The notes: generated by a model not told the origin, from the sequence alone. A stretch of 17,430 nucleotides of DNA from SAR202 cluster bacterium AD-804-J14_MRT_500m (GCA_009391275.1 VEXF01000032.1:1-17430); one strand, 5' to 3'. Counted from the first letter of the stretch, positions 6,320-15,666 are shown. Made by a program: numbers and translations.

Positions 6320-6718
6320 TCACAATGGTTTGCGGGACAAGTAACCTTCATTCAGGCCATGCCAAAATTGGATTGATTGTTCACCACGAATCCAGCACAG
6401 AAAAATCTGGTTTCCATTTTTTCTAGATGGAAAATCTATCAATCCAGATCTGATATCTCTTACAAAAATTCCCTTGTCATTGATTTCCTGGATGACAGTG
6501 GAGATTTGCTGTTCGGCATTTTTAAGCGCGGTTTCAGCAATAGATAGTTCTTTGACTATCTTGCTATGCCCGTTGCTTTTTCCTTTGAGCAGCTTCTTGT
6601 TTATTTGTGCTTGGGATGTTTGTACTATTCCCGACGCCTCATCACCCTGTTTAAATAAATCCTCCAACCAAGGGATCAAGCGTGAAGCTGTTTCCAGTGT
6701 AAATTCTTGATTTTGCAT
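6320..6718 (-). CDS. DUF2203 domain protein
   Basis: From ATG 6718 this gives 132 aa, which covers the whole DUF2203 family domain. It starts with the helix EFTLETASRLIPWLEDLF, then a long Glu/Lys/Gln-rich helical middle (about 30-90) that could form a coiled coil. The conserved C-terminal block follows: DIRSGLIDFPSRKNG, IFLCWIRGE and FWHGLNEGYLSRKP. Function is unknown. The frame is open further to GTG 6841, but those extra 41 residues lie over the gcvT promoter on the other strand and do not look like the family. I therefore prefer ATG 6718, although no strong ribosome site precedes it. It precedes queG. Confidence 0.85.
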   Translation of the reverse strand: MQNQEFTLETASRLIPWLEDLFKQGDEASGIVQTSQAQINKKLLKGKSNGHSKIVKELSIAETALKNAEQQISTVIQEINDKGIFVRDIRSGLIDFPSRKNGNQIFLCWIRGEQSIQFWHGLNEGYLSRKPL

Positions 6719-6794
6719 ATAGCAATACTTTATAGCATCCAATGTCGGACAGGAAGTCGCATATGATGGATGTGATTCAAAAAAACTACAATGC

Positions 6795-6823
6795 TTGACA
6801 GCCTCTGGTTGAATTTCTAGTAT
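6795..6823 (+). promoter_or_regulatory. Promoter of the gcv operon
   Basis: A perfect TTGACA (6795-6800), a 17-base spacer and TAGTAT (6818-6823) lie just before gcvT. Transcription would start near 6830, leaving a leader of about 27 bases. That is too short for a glycine riboswitch. Confidence 0.7.
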
Positions 6824-6856
6824 CGGTAAGGGATTAGCCACAGAAAGGATTACCTT

Positions 6857-7954
6857 TTGACTGAAACTCTAAAAAGGACCGCACTCTACCAAGCACATGT
6901 TGATTCTCGAGCTCGCCTTGTTCCATTTGCCGGCTGGGAAATGCCCCTTCAATACACTGGGATATTGAATGAAACCAAGGCAGTACGAACTAAAGGCGGA
7001 ATCTTCGATGTTTCACACATGGGACGAGCCTACGTCTGGGGGCCTCAAGCCACCCAATTAATGGAATGGATCCAGACAGGAGCTATAGGCAACCTCAAGA
7101 ACTCCAGAGCAAGATACTCTTTGGTATGTAACGAAGAAGGTGGCATCATAGATGACACCGTCACTTATCGCCTCGAAGAGAACAGTTATTTACTAGTATG
7201 TAACGCCTCGAACAGAGAGGCTGTCATGAATTGGATCAACTATTGGAGATCACAAAGGTTCTCCGATACCCATGTTGATGATGTTACTTTGCAAACGGTT
7301 ATGATTGCCGTACAAGGTCCTGCTAGCGCCCATTTAATGAACGATTTATGTGACGGTGAACCATCTAGCATGAGATTCTTCAGTAGCATGGAAACTAGGA
7401 CTAACGGGCTAAAAGCCTTCCTTGGCAGGACCGGATATACAGGAGAAGACGGATTTGAAGTTATAGTTGATGCTACGGATGGACCCCAACTTTGGAAAAC
7501 GCTTGTTTCTGAAGGAATGACTCCTTGTGGGCTTGGATCTAGGGACGTCCTCCGACTCGAAGCAGGACTTGCATTGCATGGTTCCGATATCGACCTCTCC
7601 ACTTCACCTCTGGAAGCAGGTTTGGACAGATTCGTTAAATTGGAAAAAGAGTTCTCGAGTGCTCCGGTGTTAAGGAAACAACAGGACGAAGGTATAAAAC
7701 GAAGATTAATAGGCTTAACTGTAAATGGACGTAATATCCCACGTCATAATTATCCTATCGTTCACAAAAATAATGAGGTGGGGCACATTACTAGCGGCGG
7801 CTATTCTCCGACGCTTGACACAAATATCGCCATGGGCTATGTTTCCACCGGTTTGCCCAAGCCCAACGAATCGCTCCAAGTGAATATTCGTGGGCGGCTC
7901 GTCGATGCCACAATTACTCAGCTACCTTTTTACTCAAGGAAACAAACCTCATGA
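6857..7954 (+). CDS. gcvT: Aminomethyltransferase, glycine cleavage T protein
   Basis: This 365-aa T protein moves the methylene group from aminomethyl-lipoyl GcvH to tetrahydrofolate, releasing ammonia. The family motifs are complete: AGWEMPLQY (25-33), GIFDVSHMG (48-56), GGIIDDTVTYR (95-105) with the catalytic-site aspartates 99/100, VQGP, GRTGYTGEDGFE, the folate-site stretch SRDVLRLEAGLALHGSDI, and a C-terminal PFYSRK. It starts at TTG 6857, with AGAAAGGA about seven bases upstream. The stop overlaps the gcvH ATG (ATGA). It is the first gene of a five-gene operon. Confidence 0.97.
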   Translation: MTETLKRTALYQAHVDSRARLVPFAGWEMPLQYTGILNETKAVRTKGGIFDVSHMGRAYVWGPQATQLMEWIQTGAIGNLKNSRARYSLVCNEEGGIIDDTVTYRLEENSYLLVCNASNREAVMNWINYWRSQRFSDTHVDDVTLQTVMIAVQGPASAHLMNDLCDGEPSSMRFFSSMETRTNGLKAFLGRTGYTGEDGFEVIVDATDGPQLWKTLVSEGMTPCGLGSRDVLRLEAGLALHGSDIDLSTSPLEAGLDRFVKLEKEFSSAPVLRKQQDEGIKRRLIGLTVNGRNIPRHNYPIVHKNNEVGHITSGGYSPTLDTNIAMGYVSTGLPKPNESLQVNIRGRLVDATITQLPFYSRKQTS

Positions 7955-8340
7955 ACCCTCAGGATCGAAAATATTCCAAAGAACATGAGTGGGCAAAAGA
8001 AGGATCGAATGCCCGCATAGACATAGGAATCACGGACTTCGCTCAGGACCAACTAGGTGATATTGTCTACATTGACCTTCCTAAAGTCGGATCTTCTATA
8101 ATCCAATTTGAGAAATTTGGTGAAGTGGAATCTGTAAAAGCTGTTTCCGATCTTTTCTCCCCCGTAAGCGGCGAGGTAATAGAAGTCAATCAAGAGATCA
8201 CAGATCATCCTGAGTTGGTCAATGATGACCCGTTTGAAAAAGGGTGGATATTAGCGGTGAAATCAGAATCTACGCGAGATATGGAAAACTTGCTCACGTC
8301 CGAACAATACGACAGCTTTCTAGAGTCTGAGGCTCACTAA
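7951..8340 (+). CDS. gcvH: Glycine cleavage system H protein
   Basis: This 129-aa H protein is the lipoyl shuttle among the P, T and L components. The lipoylated lysine is Lys63 in GEVESVKAVSDLFSPVSGEV. The N-terminal KYSKEHEWAK and GITDFAQDQLGDIVYIDLP blocks are typical, and the C-terminal GWILAVK strand completes the fold. It overlaps gcvT by four bases and ends two bases before gcvPA starts. Confidence 0.97.
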   Translation: MNPQDRKYSKEHEWAKEGSNARIDIGITDFAQDQLGDIVYIDLPKVGSSIIQFEKFGEVESVKAVSDLFSPVSGEVIEVNQEITDHPELVNDDPFEKGWILAVKSESTRDMENLLTSEQYDSFLESEAH

Positions 8341-8342
8341 CC

Positions 8343-9677
8343 ATGCAGACTCCCAGCCCTTCTCCATTTCCAAGCCACTACATGCCGAACACGGAGAGCG
8401 ATCGAGCTGAGATGCTTCGTGTGATTGGGTTATCCTCTGTAGATGAACTGTTCACCGATATCCCAGAACGTCATCGAAACCCACCCCTTGATATTCCCCC
8501 ACCATTATCCGAATTAGAGTTGCGATCTGAATTAGCGAATCTAGCCGATAAAAATGTACATGCCGGAACACAAGGATGGTTCCTTGGATCCGGAGTCTAT
8601 AATCATTTCGTTCCAAGTATCGTTAAGCCCATTATAACCCGCGGGGAATTCTTAACCTCATATACCCCGTACCAAGCTGAGGCGAGCCAGGGCACTCTAC
8701 AATATGCCTACGAATTCCAAACGTTGATCTGCAATTTGATGGGAATGGACGTGGCAAACGACGGAATGTATGAAGGTGCGTCTAGCTTAGCAGAAGCTGC
8801 TCTCATGTCATGCCGAATCACCCAACGAGAAGACATATATGTTCTAGATACGGTATCTCCAACTTATAGACGGGTTCTAAAGAGCTACGCAGAACCTCAA
8901 GGCTTAAACATCCACACGTTGAGCGCTACCAACACGCGGCTTCCTGATGGTGCAGCCTGCCTCATAGTCCAATACCCTAATTTTTTTGGATATATAGAAG
9001 ATCTCGCCTCTTACCAGATCCAGACTCAAAATGCAGGTGCAATGTTCGTAGTCTCTGCAGATCCCGTTGCAATGGGTTTATTTAAATCTCCGGGAGAATA
9101 TGGTGCAGATATCGTAACAGGCGAGGGTCAGGGCATCGGTGTGCCCATGAGCTACGGCGGTCCTTATGTTGGATTGTTCTGCACTCGAAGCCAATTCGTT
9201 CGACAAATGCCAGGCCGCCTTGTTGGTAGAACCGTGGATCAAGACGGAGAGATCGGCTATGTGCTAACCCTTCAAACCCGAGAACAGCACATTAGGCGCG
9301 AGCGGGCTACAAGCAACATCTGCACTAGCCAAGCTCTCCTTGCGTTGGCCACCACCATAACGTTGGCTGCACTAGGACGGCAAGGATTACGACACGTAGC
9401 TGAGCTTTGTTATCATAAATCTCATTATGCGGCGTCAATCATCAGTAACATCCCCGGATACTCCCTACCGCTTTCCGGAGTCTTTTTTAAAGAAATGGTG
9501 GTCCAATGTCCAGAAAACCCAGATATTGTTAACGAAAGGTTGCTCGAAAAAGGGATAGTTGGTGGACTTAACATTAGCGATCAAATACCAAACTGTATGC
9601 TCTTGTGCGTCACAGAGATGAACAGCCGACAGCAAATAGATGACATGACTAACGTTCTCAGGGAATTCAGCCAATGA
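8343..9677 (+). CDS. gcvPA: Glycine dehydrogenase (decarboxylating) subunit 1
   Basis: This 444-aa protein is the N-terminal half of the P protein in organisms with a split enzyme. With GcvPB it decarboxylates glycine using PLP and loads the aminomethyl group onto GcvH. Family motifs: YTPYQAEASQGTLQYAYEFQ (about 106-125), the GASSLAEAAL stretch, GEGQGIGVPMSYGGPYVGLF, MPGRLVGRTVDQDG and REQHIRRERATSNICTSQAL. The length matches the family. The PLP lysine is in the partner subunit. It overlaps gcvPB by four bases (ATGA). Confidence 0.96.
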   Translation: MQTPSPSPFPSHYMPNTESDRAEMLRVIGLSSVDELFTDIPERHRNPPLDIPPPLSELELRSELANLADKNVHAGTQGWFLGSGVYNHFVPSIVKPIITRGEFLTSYTPYQAEASQGTLQYAYEFQTLICNLMGMDVANDGMYEGASSLAEAALMSCRITQREDIYVLDTVSPTYRRVLKSYAEPQGLNIHTLSATNTRLPDGAACLIVQYPNFFGYIEDLASYQIQTQNAGAMFVVSADPVAMGLFKSPGEYGADIVTGEGQGIGVPMSYGGPYVGLFCTRSQFVRQMPGRLVGRTVDQDGEIGYVLTLQTREQHIRRERATSNICTSQALLALATTITLAALGRQGLRHVAELCYHKSHYAASIISNIPGYSLPLSGVFFKEMVVQCPENPDIVNERLLEKGIVGGLNISDQIPNCMLLCVTEMNSRQQIDDMTNVLREFSQ

Positions 9678-11140
9678 TTCAATCTAAAGATCAAAAGCGT
9701 GCCCTACTTATGGAAAGAAGCGTTCCTGGTCGAGTAGGTGCATCTCTCCCTCCACTAGATGTCCCATCTCACCAAATGCCTGCCGCAAATCTGCTTCGTT
9801 CGACTCTAGATTTGCCCGAACTCACGGAGCCCGAAGTTGTTAGATACTTCACTAACTTAAGCCAGCTTAACTTCTCCATAGACACTCATTTCTACCCTCT
9901 CGGTAGTTGCACAATGAAGTACAACCCTAAAATTAATGATGAAGCGGCATTCCTTCCAGGATTCGCCACAATTCATCCCGGTCAGAAAGAGATGCAAGTC
10001 CAAGGCGCCCTGGAGCTGATGCATAGGTTGCAAGGTTACCTTGCAGAAATCACAGGAATGAGTGCTGTCAGTTTGGCTCCACTCGCCGGGGCTCAAGGCG
10101 AACTTAGTGGCATCCTAATGATACAAAAACACCACAAAGATGCGGGAGAGCCACATCGACGCAAGATACTAATTCCCGACAGCGCCCACGGGACTAACCC
10201 GGCCTCCGCCGCCATGGCTGGTTTTCAAGTCGTATCCATACCTACTGATAACGAAGGTAATGTCGATTTAGAAGCTCTGCTTAAGGAGGCTACACCCGAC
10301 CTTGCTGGAGCAATGATCACTTTGCCGAGCACTCTGGGTTTGTTTGACAGACAGATTGTAAAAGTGTGCGAAATAATCCATAACTCAGGAGGACTTATAT
10401 ACGCTGACGGAGCGAATATGAATGCCTTGTTGGGGCAGGTAAAGATGGGTGACTTGGGATTCGACGTAATACACCTTAACCTGCATAAAACATTCAGTAC
10501 CCCACACGGGGGGGGAGGCCCCGGAGCAGGCCCCGTATGCGTTCAACCCTCCCTAGAACCGTACCTGCCAACACCTGTAGTTGAACAGCGTCAACAAAAC
10601 GGTACAACCAATTATACTTTAAGCACCCCAGATAAAAGCATCGGGAATCTATCTGCATCTCACGGGAACTTCGGAGTTTTAGTCCGCGCATATACTTATA
10701 TAAGGACGCTGGGCGATTCTGGACTCCGCAATATCAGTGAAAATGCAGTCCTCAATGCAAATTATCTTCTTTCCCGTCTGAAACATATCTACAATCTTCC
10801 ATTTGATAGGCGATGTATGCATGAGGTTGTGTTCTCCGCCGGTTGGCAAAAAGACAAGGGAGTACGGGGTCTAGAAGTCGCCAAACGACTTCTAGACTAT
10901 GGATTCCACGCCCCTACCATGTATTTCCCCCTGACTGTAGAAGAGGCCTTGTTGATAGAACCTACCGAGACAGAATCAAAAGAAACTCTTGATCTGTTCG
11001 TTGATGCCATGATCGAAATTGACAAGGAAGCAACCGAATCTCCAGAGTTAGTCAGGGGAGCGCCTCATTCAACTCCTGTTAAACGGCTAGATGAAGCCAG
11101 AGCTGCTAGGCAACCAGACTTACGCTGGCAACAAAGGTAG
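9674..11140 (+). CDS. gcvPB: Glycine dehydrogenase (decarboxylating) subunit 2
   Basis: This 488-aa protein is the C-terminal, PLP-binding half of the split P protein. The PLP lysine is Lys272 in HLNLHKTFSTPHGGGGPGAG. Other landmarks are FYPLGSCTMKYNP (73-85), the LAPLAGAQGEL loop, PDSAHGTNPASAAMAGF and the YADGANMNA motif (about 243-251), followed by the C-terminal half with MYFPLTVEEALLIEPTETES. The length is normal and no key residue is missing. ATG 9674 overlaps the gcvPA stop. A lipoamide dehydrogenase (L protein) gene is not in this window. Confidence 0.97.
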   Translation: MIQSKDQKRALLMERSVPGRVGASLPPLDVPSHQMPAANLLRSTLDLPELTEPEVVRYFTNLSQLNFSIDTHFYPLGSCTMKYNPKINDEAAFLPGFATIHPGQKEMQVQGALELMHRLQGYLAEITGMSAVSLAPLAGAQGELSGILMIQKHHKDAGEPHRRKILIPDSAHGTNPASAAMAGFQVVSIPTDNEGNVDLEALLKEATPDLAGAMITLPSTLGLFDRQIVKVCEIIHNSGGLIYADGANMNALLGQVKMGDLGFDVIHLNLHKTFSTPHGGGGPGAGPVCVQPSLEPYLPTPVVEQRQQNGTTNYTLSTPDKSIGNLSASHGNFGVLVRAYTYIRTLGDSGLRNISENAVLNANYLLSRLKHIYNLPFDRRCMHEVVFSAGWQKDKGVRGLEVAKRLLDYGFHAPTMYFPLTVEEALLIEPTETESKETLDLFVDAMIEIDKEATESPELVRGAPHSTPVKRLDEARAARQPDLRWQQR

Positions 11141-11147
11141 AACCTCT

Positions 11148-11525
11148 ATGCCGATCGTGAACAACGATTCTGCCCCTGAGATCCCGTGGAGGCCCAATTA
11201 CAGAGTTTGGCAGGTTGCCGGCGGCGACGAAACCGTTGATTGTACTTTGCACTACAGCACCATTAAACCCGGTGCAGGTGCCCCTTTACATACTCATGAA
11301 ACCGACGAACTGATAGTAGTTCTCGAAGGTAGTCTCGAAGGCCGGATAGGAAACTCAAGCAAGGTTGTCCGAGTTAATCAAACCATGGTCATTCCCAAGG
11401 GAATCCCGCATGGATTCAGCGCCGTTGGACCAGATATATCTAAAGCCCTTGCCTTCTTCCCATGTAGAGACGGACAACAAGGTACTCAATACTTGGAAGG
11501 CGGCCCTCCCGCAGCTTACAAATAA
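11148..11525 (+). CDS. Cupin-domain protein (small single-domain)
   Basis: This 125-aa protein is a single conserved cupin barrel. Motif 1 is PLHTHETDELIVVLEG with the metal ligands His48, His50 and Glu54. Motif 2 has IPKGIPHGF with His88. It would bind a divalent metal. I chose ATG 11148, seven bases after gcvPB, with AAAGGT upstream; an earlier in-frame ATG at 11091 lies inside gcvPB and adds no cupin sequence. Being last in the gcv operon, it may act on a glycine or one-carbon related compound, or sense it. The substrate cannot be read from the sequence. Confidence 0.88.
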   Translation: MPIVNNDSAPEIPWRPNYRVWQVAGGDETVDCTLHYSTIKPGAGAPLHTHETDELIVVLEGSLEGRIGNSSKVVRVNQTMVIPKGIPHGFSAVGPDISKALAFFPCRDGQQGTQYLEGGPPAAYK

Positions 11526-11555
11526 ATCATTCGGGCAGCACAACCTCATCTCGCT

Positions 11556-11578
11556 CTTAGTTCCAAAACTAAGCTTTT
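11556..11578 (+). terminator. Weak terminator after the gcv operon
   Basis: CTTAGTT-CCAA-AACTAAG (11556-11573) forms a 7-bp hairpin, followed by C and TTTT. It lies between the cupin gene and the converging radA. The stem is AT-rich and short, so termination would be modest. Confidence 0.45.
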
Positions 11579-11601
11579 GTATAGTTAGTCGGTGCACTCT
11601 A

Positions 11602-13002
11602 CTATTCAGGGCCGAAATCCTTAATGCGTTTCAGCAAGGAATGTTCTATAGCCGTCGAGAGATTAGGCGCGAAAATATATTCCATCCCATCTAGCTGAGC
11701 GATCTTGGATTGAGATGATGCAGGGATTACACAATGTTTGAATCCTAGACGTGACGCCTCCCTAAGCCTTCGCTCCATATGGGGAGCCGAGCGAATTTCC
11801 CCGCTAAGCCCGACTTCTCCCACAGCTGCTAATTCAGGCTTGAGTGGTGAGTTCTTAAAACTTGAGGCAATAGCTAAAGCCAATCCGAGATCAGCAGCGG
11901 GTTCTGTGATGCGGATCCCTCCAGCTACATTAGTTATCACATCCTGGTTCGACAAATTAAGCCCAGATCGGCGACTAAGAACTGCGGAGACCATCATCAT
12001 GCGATTATAATCTACACCGTTGGCGGTACGCCTAGGCGTTGGCATAGTACTTGGTGCCGTCAGGGCCTGGATTTCGACTAATATCGGTCGGCTGCCCTCT
12101 AATATCGGAACTACCGCAGAACCTACCGTAATTGGGCTGCGCTCTTCTAGCAAAACCTTTGAAGGATCCAACACCTCTTCGATTCCTCTTCCACTCATTT
12201 GTAACATTGCTACTTCATTGGTCGAGCCGAATCTATTTTTAGTACTCCTTAGTAAACGGTAATCTCCGAGATTCTCTCCCTCTAAATAGAGAACGACATC
12301 TACCATATGTTCCAATACTCGGGGCCCTGCTATTGTCCCGTCCTTAGTCACATGACCGGCTAGAAGCAAGGGTGTAGAAGTTGCTTTACCCCAACGCATC
12401 AGCCGGAGTGAACATTCCCGCACCTGTGTAACACTGCCTGGCCCAGATTGAGCGTCTTCGGTGAATAAGGTCTGTACTGAGTCCACAACAGCAACACTAG
12501 GTCTTATCTGTTCAAGATTAATCAATATTAGGTCAACATTCGTTTCAGGCAGCAAAAATATTCTATCTCCAGATATGCCAAGTCTTTCTGATCTTAGTTT
12601 AATTTGACGATCTGATTCTTCACCGGAGACGTATAGTACCGTGTTACCCTGGCTCGATACACATGCTAACGATTGCAATAACAAAGTAGATTTACCAACA
12701 CCGGGCTCTCCCGCAAATAGCACCAAAGAGCCACGAACAAGTCCACCCCCCAATACACGATCTACCTCTTGTAGTCCTAAAGAAATACGTTCCTCATCTT
12801 TCGTATCTACGAGAGACAACTGAGTGGGGTGTACCTGAACATCGGATGTCCAATTAAAACTCTTAGCCCGATTAATAACGCGTGGTGCCTCAACCAATGG
12901 TGTACGTTCACCACAAGCTGAGCAGAATCCCATCCATCTAGAACTTTCGTGCCCACAGTGCTGGCAAAAAAAGTTCGATTTTTTATCAGATCGATTAGGC
13001 AT
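11602..13002 (-). CDS. radA: DNA repair protein RadA/Sms
   Basis: This 466-aa RadA (Sms) is a RecA-like ATPase that helps branch migration in recombination and repair. The N-terminal zinc finger is C13-x2-C16-x10-C27-x2-C30. Walker A is GEPGVGKST (98-106). The RadA-specific KNRFG motif is at 255-259, and a Lon-protease-like C-terminal domain follows (GGIRITEPAADLGLALAIAS, AAVGEVGLSGEIR). The length is normal. ATG 13002 is preceded by GCAGG. It lies downstream of clpC on the same strand, but a strong terminator and a likely own -10 box separate them. Confidence 0.97.
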   Translation of the reverse strand: MPNRSDKKSNFFCQHCGHESSRWMGFCSACGERTPLVEAPRVINRAKSFNWTSDVQVHPTQLSLVDTKDEERISLGLQEVDRVLGGGLVRGSLVLFAGEPGVGKSTLLLQSLACVSSQGNTVLYVSGEESDRQIKLRSERLGISGDRIFLLPETNVDLILINLEQIRPSVAVVDSVQTLFTEDAQSGPGSVTQVRECSLRLMRWGKATSTPLLLAGHVTKDGTIAGPRVLEHMVDVVLYLEGENLGDYRLLRSTKNRFGSTNEVAMLQMSGRGIEEVLDPSKVLLEERSPITVGSAVVPILEGSRPILVEIQALTAPSTMPTPRRTANGVDYNRMMMVSAVLSRRSGLNLSNQDVITNVAGGIRITEPAADLGLALAIASSFKNSPLKPELAAVGEVGLSGEIRSAPHMERRLREASRLGFKHCVIPASSQSKIAQLDGMEYIFAPNLSTAIEHSLLKRIKDFGPE

Positions 13003-13073
13003 TACGGAACACCTGCAACGGTTGTCTTATTCTCTCAGTGCTAACATTCGCCCCAATCCAGTTTTCTTGATCT

Positions 13074-13079
13074 ATTATA
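13074..13079 (-). promoter_or_regulatory. Likely -10 box of radA
   Basis: A perfect TATAAT on the minus strand lies 71 bases before the radA ATG and downstream of the clpC terminator. No good -35 box lies 16-18 bases upstream, so the promoter may need an activator or use a weak -35. Confidence 0.4.
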
Positions 13080-13121
13080 TGAAGATAATATCAGTTAGCC
13101 GATTTTTATCTCTCAGCCCAT

Positions 13122-13161
13122 AAAAAAACCGACCTGACTTTTTAGTCAGGTCGGTTTTTTT
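13122..13161 (-). terminator. Symmetrical intrinsic terminator of clpC
   Basis: CCGACCTGACT-TTTT-AGTCAGGTCGG (13129-13154) is an 11-bp perfect stem with a 4-base loop. It is flanked by A7 on the left and T7 on the right, so it works as a Rho-independent terminator on either strand. It stands just after clpC and before radA. Confidence 0.92.
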
Positions 13162-13176
13162 AATTATTTCCGGTCC

Positions 13177-15666
13177 TTATGTAGTAGCAGTCCCAGAGAC
13201 TACCGCCATTTCTTTAACTTTAGCTTTGATTTTGACTATTATCTCACCATCCTGAAGTTCGACAACTGCGATATCTCCAGATCCAAGTCGACCCTCTAGA
13301 AGCTCCTCAGACAGCTTATCTTCCACTTCATTCTGGATCATACGACGCAATGGTCGAGCACCAAAATTAGGATCATATCCTTTTTCAGCTATATATTCTT
13401 TTGCTTCAGTGGTCACTTCTAAACCGATTTGCTTCTCTCCCAAATGTTCGTCAACCTCCACTAACAAAAGATCGACTATGTTCAAGACCTGATCCCTACT
13501 CAACGCATGGAAAACAATGGACGAGTCGATCCTATTAAGGAATTCAGGTCTAAAGAACCGTTTGACTTCTTCCAACACCTTGTCACGCATCTTGTTGTAT
13601 TGCTGCTCGTCGGTTTTAGCAGCTTCAGATTTCAAAGAGAACCCAAGAGTTTGTTCACGGCTAATCAGGTCGGATCCCAGGTTACTTGTCATCAGTATGA
13701 TCGTATTTCGAAAATCTACTCTTCTACCCTTGGCATCTGCGAGATGCCCATCATCAAAGATCTGGAGAAGAATATTGAACACGTCCGGATGTGCTTTCTC
13801 GATTTCATCTAACAAAATAGCTCGATATGATTTCCGCCGAACTGCTTCAGTAAGTTGACCCCCTTCGTCATATCCTACGTATCCTGGGGGTGCTCCTATT
13901 AATCTAGCGACGGTGTGTCTCTCCATAAATTCGGACATATCAAGACGGACCATGGCATCTTCGCTGCCAAACATGAATTCAGACAATGCCCTTACCGTCT
14001 CCGTTTTACCAACGCCCGTAGGACCGAGCAACATGAAGACACCTACTGGCCTCCGGCGATCTTTCAAGCCTGCGCGGGCCCGCCGAACTGCTTTGGAGAT
14101 GCTCGTAATCGCCTCATCCTGGCCCACTATACGTTTATGCATCTCATCTTCCATGTGCAACAAACGTTGAGTTTCCTCTAAAGCCAATTTAGTCACCGGA
14201 ATCCCTGTCCACAAGCTCACCACTTCCGCAACATCTTCATCGGTAACTGTAGGTTGCTCATGGGCTGCCTGTTCACCTTGCCACTCCTCTTTCTGTCCTT
14301 CGAGTTGTTCTTCCAGACGCTCCTCGCGACCGCGAAGCTCTGCCGCATATTCGAACTGTTCTCCACCTATAGCATCATCTTTTTCTTTTCGGACACTTTC
14401 AAGAACCCGCATTGTTTCTGTAACAGACAGCGGGGTGTTGCTGTAACGGAGCCGCACACGCGAGGCAGCTTCATCCATGACATCAATTGCTTTGTCCGGC
14501 AAAAAACGATCCGGTATGAACCGTGCAGCCAAACTTGAGGCAGATGCCAAAGCTTCATCAGTTATGGCTACCTTGTGGTGCTCCTCATACTTCTTCCTAA
14601 TTCCTTTGAGAATGCTTGTGGTCTCATCAACGGTCGGCTCCTCTACCATGACTGGCTGGAACCTTCGCTCCAGGGCCGGGTCCCTCTCGACATATTTTCG
14701 GTAATCGTCCAGAGTGGTTGCGCCTATAGTTTGAAGTTCACCCCTTGAAAGGGAAGGCTTGAGAATATTCGCCGCATCGACTGCGCCTTCCGCAGCTCCG
14801 GCCCCAACAATTGTATGCATTTCATCTATAAACAAAATACAATTGGCCGAAGAGCGAATCTCTTCGATCACCTTCTTCAACCGTTCTTCAAATTCTCCCC
14901 GATATTTCGTGCCAGCAACCAGTGCTCCCATGTCCAGAGTAAGTAGTCGTTTCCCTTGTAGGGTTTCTGGTATCTCTCCGGAAACTATTCGATGCGCTAA
15001 GGCTTCGACAATTGCTGTCTTTCCTACCCCCGGCTCGCCTATAAGCACTGGGTTGTTTTTCGTGCGACGACTGATAATCTGTACGACCCGCTCCAGCTCT
15101 TTGTCTCTACCTATGACCGGATCCAATTTTCCTGACCTTGCCGCTGCAGTAAGGTCTATCCCAAGCTGGTCTAACGTCGGAGTCTTCGTAGATGAGCGGG
15201 ACCCCGGATTCGAAGATGGGGCATTCTGGCTCAAAACACGATGGGTTTCCGCACGCACCTTATCTAACGTGACCCCTAAACTTTCCAGTACACCAGATGC
15301 TACTCCCTCTCCTTCACGCAATAATCCGACCAGTAAATGCTCCGTTCCGATGTATGAATGGTTCATACGTCGGGCTTCGTCTACAGCAAGTTCTATTACT
15401 TTTTTAGCTCTCGGAGTAAGTCCTATTTCTCCTTGAACTGGCTTTTCTCCCCGCCCAATAATGAATTCGACCGCCGCTCTGACTTTATTCAAGTCAATCC
15501 CTAGGTTTACCAACACCCGAGCTACAACTCCCTCCGACTCTCGAACAAGGCCAAGAAGGATATGCTCAGTACCTATATAGTTGTGATTAAAGCGTTGTGC
15601 TTCTTCTTGGGCAAAGGTGAGGACACGCCTTGCCCTTTCGGAAAATTTTTCGAATCTACTAGACAT
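13177..15666 (-). CDS. clpC: ClpC ATP-dependent unfoldase (AAA+)
   Basis: This 829-aa Hsp100 chaperone feeds proteins to the ClpP peptidase. Two N-terminal ClpN repeats (residues about 3-70 and 78-145) contain the paired motifs NYIGTEHILLGL and SYIGTEHLLVGL. The first AAA+ module has Walker A GEPGVGKT (210-217) and Walker B ILFIDE (D281-E282). A UVR-type motif (EQFEYAAELRGREERLEEQ, about 436-454) marks ClpC as opposed to ClpA or ClpB. The second AAA+ module has Walker A GPTGVGKT (548-555) and Walker B ILLDE (D620-E621). No key residue is missing. ATG 15666 has AAGGGA nearby. Its promoter crosses the arm boundary. Confidence 0.97.
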   Translation of the reverse strand: MSSRFEKFSERARRVLTFAQEEAQRFNHNYIGTEHILLGLVRESEGVVARVLVNLGIDLNKVRAAVEFIIGRGEKPVQGEIGLTPRAKKVIELAVDEARRMNHSYIGTEHLLVGLLREGEGVASGVLESLGVTLDKVRAETHRVLSQNAPSSNPGSRSSTKTPTLDQLGIDLTAAARSGKLDPVIGRDKELERVVQIISRRTKNNPVLIGEPGVGKTAIVEALAHRIVSGEIPETLQGKRLLTLDMGALVAGTKYRGEFEERLKKVIEEIRSSANCILFIDEMHTIVGAGAAEGAVDAANILKPSLSRGELQTIGATTLDDYRKYVERDPALERRFQPVMVEEPTVDETTSILKGIRKKYEEHHKVAITDEALASASSLAARFIPDRFLPDKAIDVMDEAASRVRLRYSNTPLSVTETMRVLESVRKEKDDAIGGEQFEYAAELRGREERLEEQLEGQKEEWQGEQAAHEQPTVTDEDVAEVVSLWTGIPVTKLALEETQRLLHMEDEMHKRIVGQDEAITSISKAVRRARAGLKDRRRPVGVFMLLGPTGVGKTETVRALSEFMFGSEDAMVRLDMSEFMERHTVARLIGAPPGYVGYDEGGQLTEAVRRKSYRAILLDEIEKAHPDVFNILLQIFDDGHLADAKGRRVDFRNTIILMTSNLGSDLISREQTLGFSLKSEAAKTDEQQYNKMRDKVLEEVKRFFRPEFLNRIDSSIVFHALSRDQVLNIVDLLLVEVDEHLGEKQIGLEVTTEAKEYIAEKGYDPNFGARPLRRMIQNEVEDKLSEELLEGRLGSGDIAVVELQDGEIIVKIKAKVKEMAVVSGTATT

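Noticed and set aside
6719..6841. Longer DUF2203 protein from GTG 6841
   Set aside because: The extra 41 residues do not resemble the family and would cover the gcvT promoter with only 15 bases between the two genes.
6824..6856. Glycine riboswitch before gcvT
   Set aside because: The leader is only about 27 bases; a glycine aptamer needs roughly 100 or more.
13037..13044. AGTGCTAA, half of a CIRCE heat-shock operator, upstream of radA
   Set aside because: The matching TTAGCACTC half at nine-base spacing is absent, and a half site alone is expected by chance.
14759..15436. Open frame of 225 codons on the plus strand inside clpC
   Set aside because: It is antisense to conserved ClpC domains, is rich in Ser, Pro and Arg as such shadow frames are, and matches no family.
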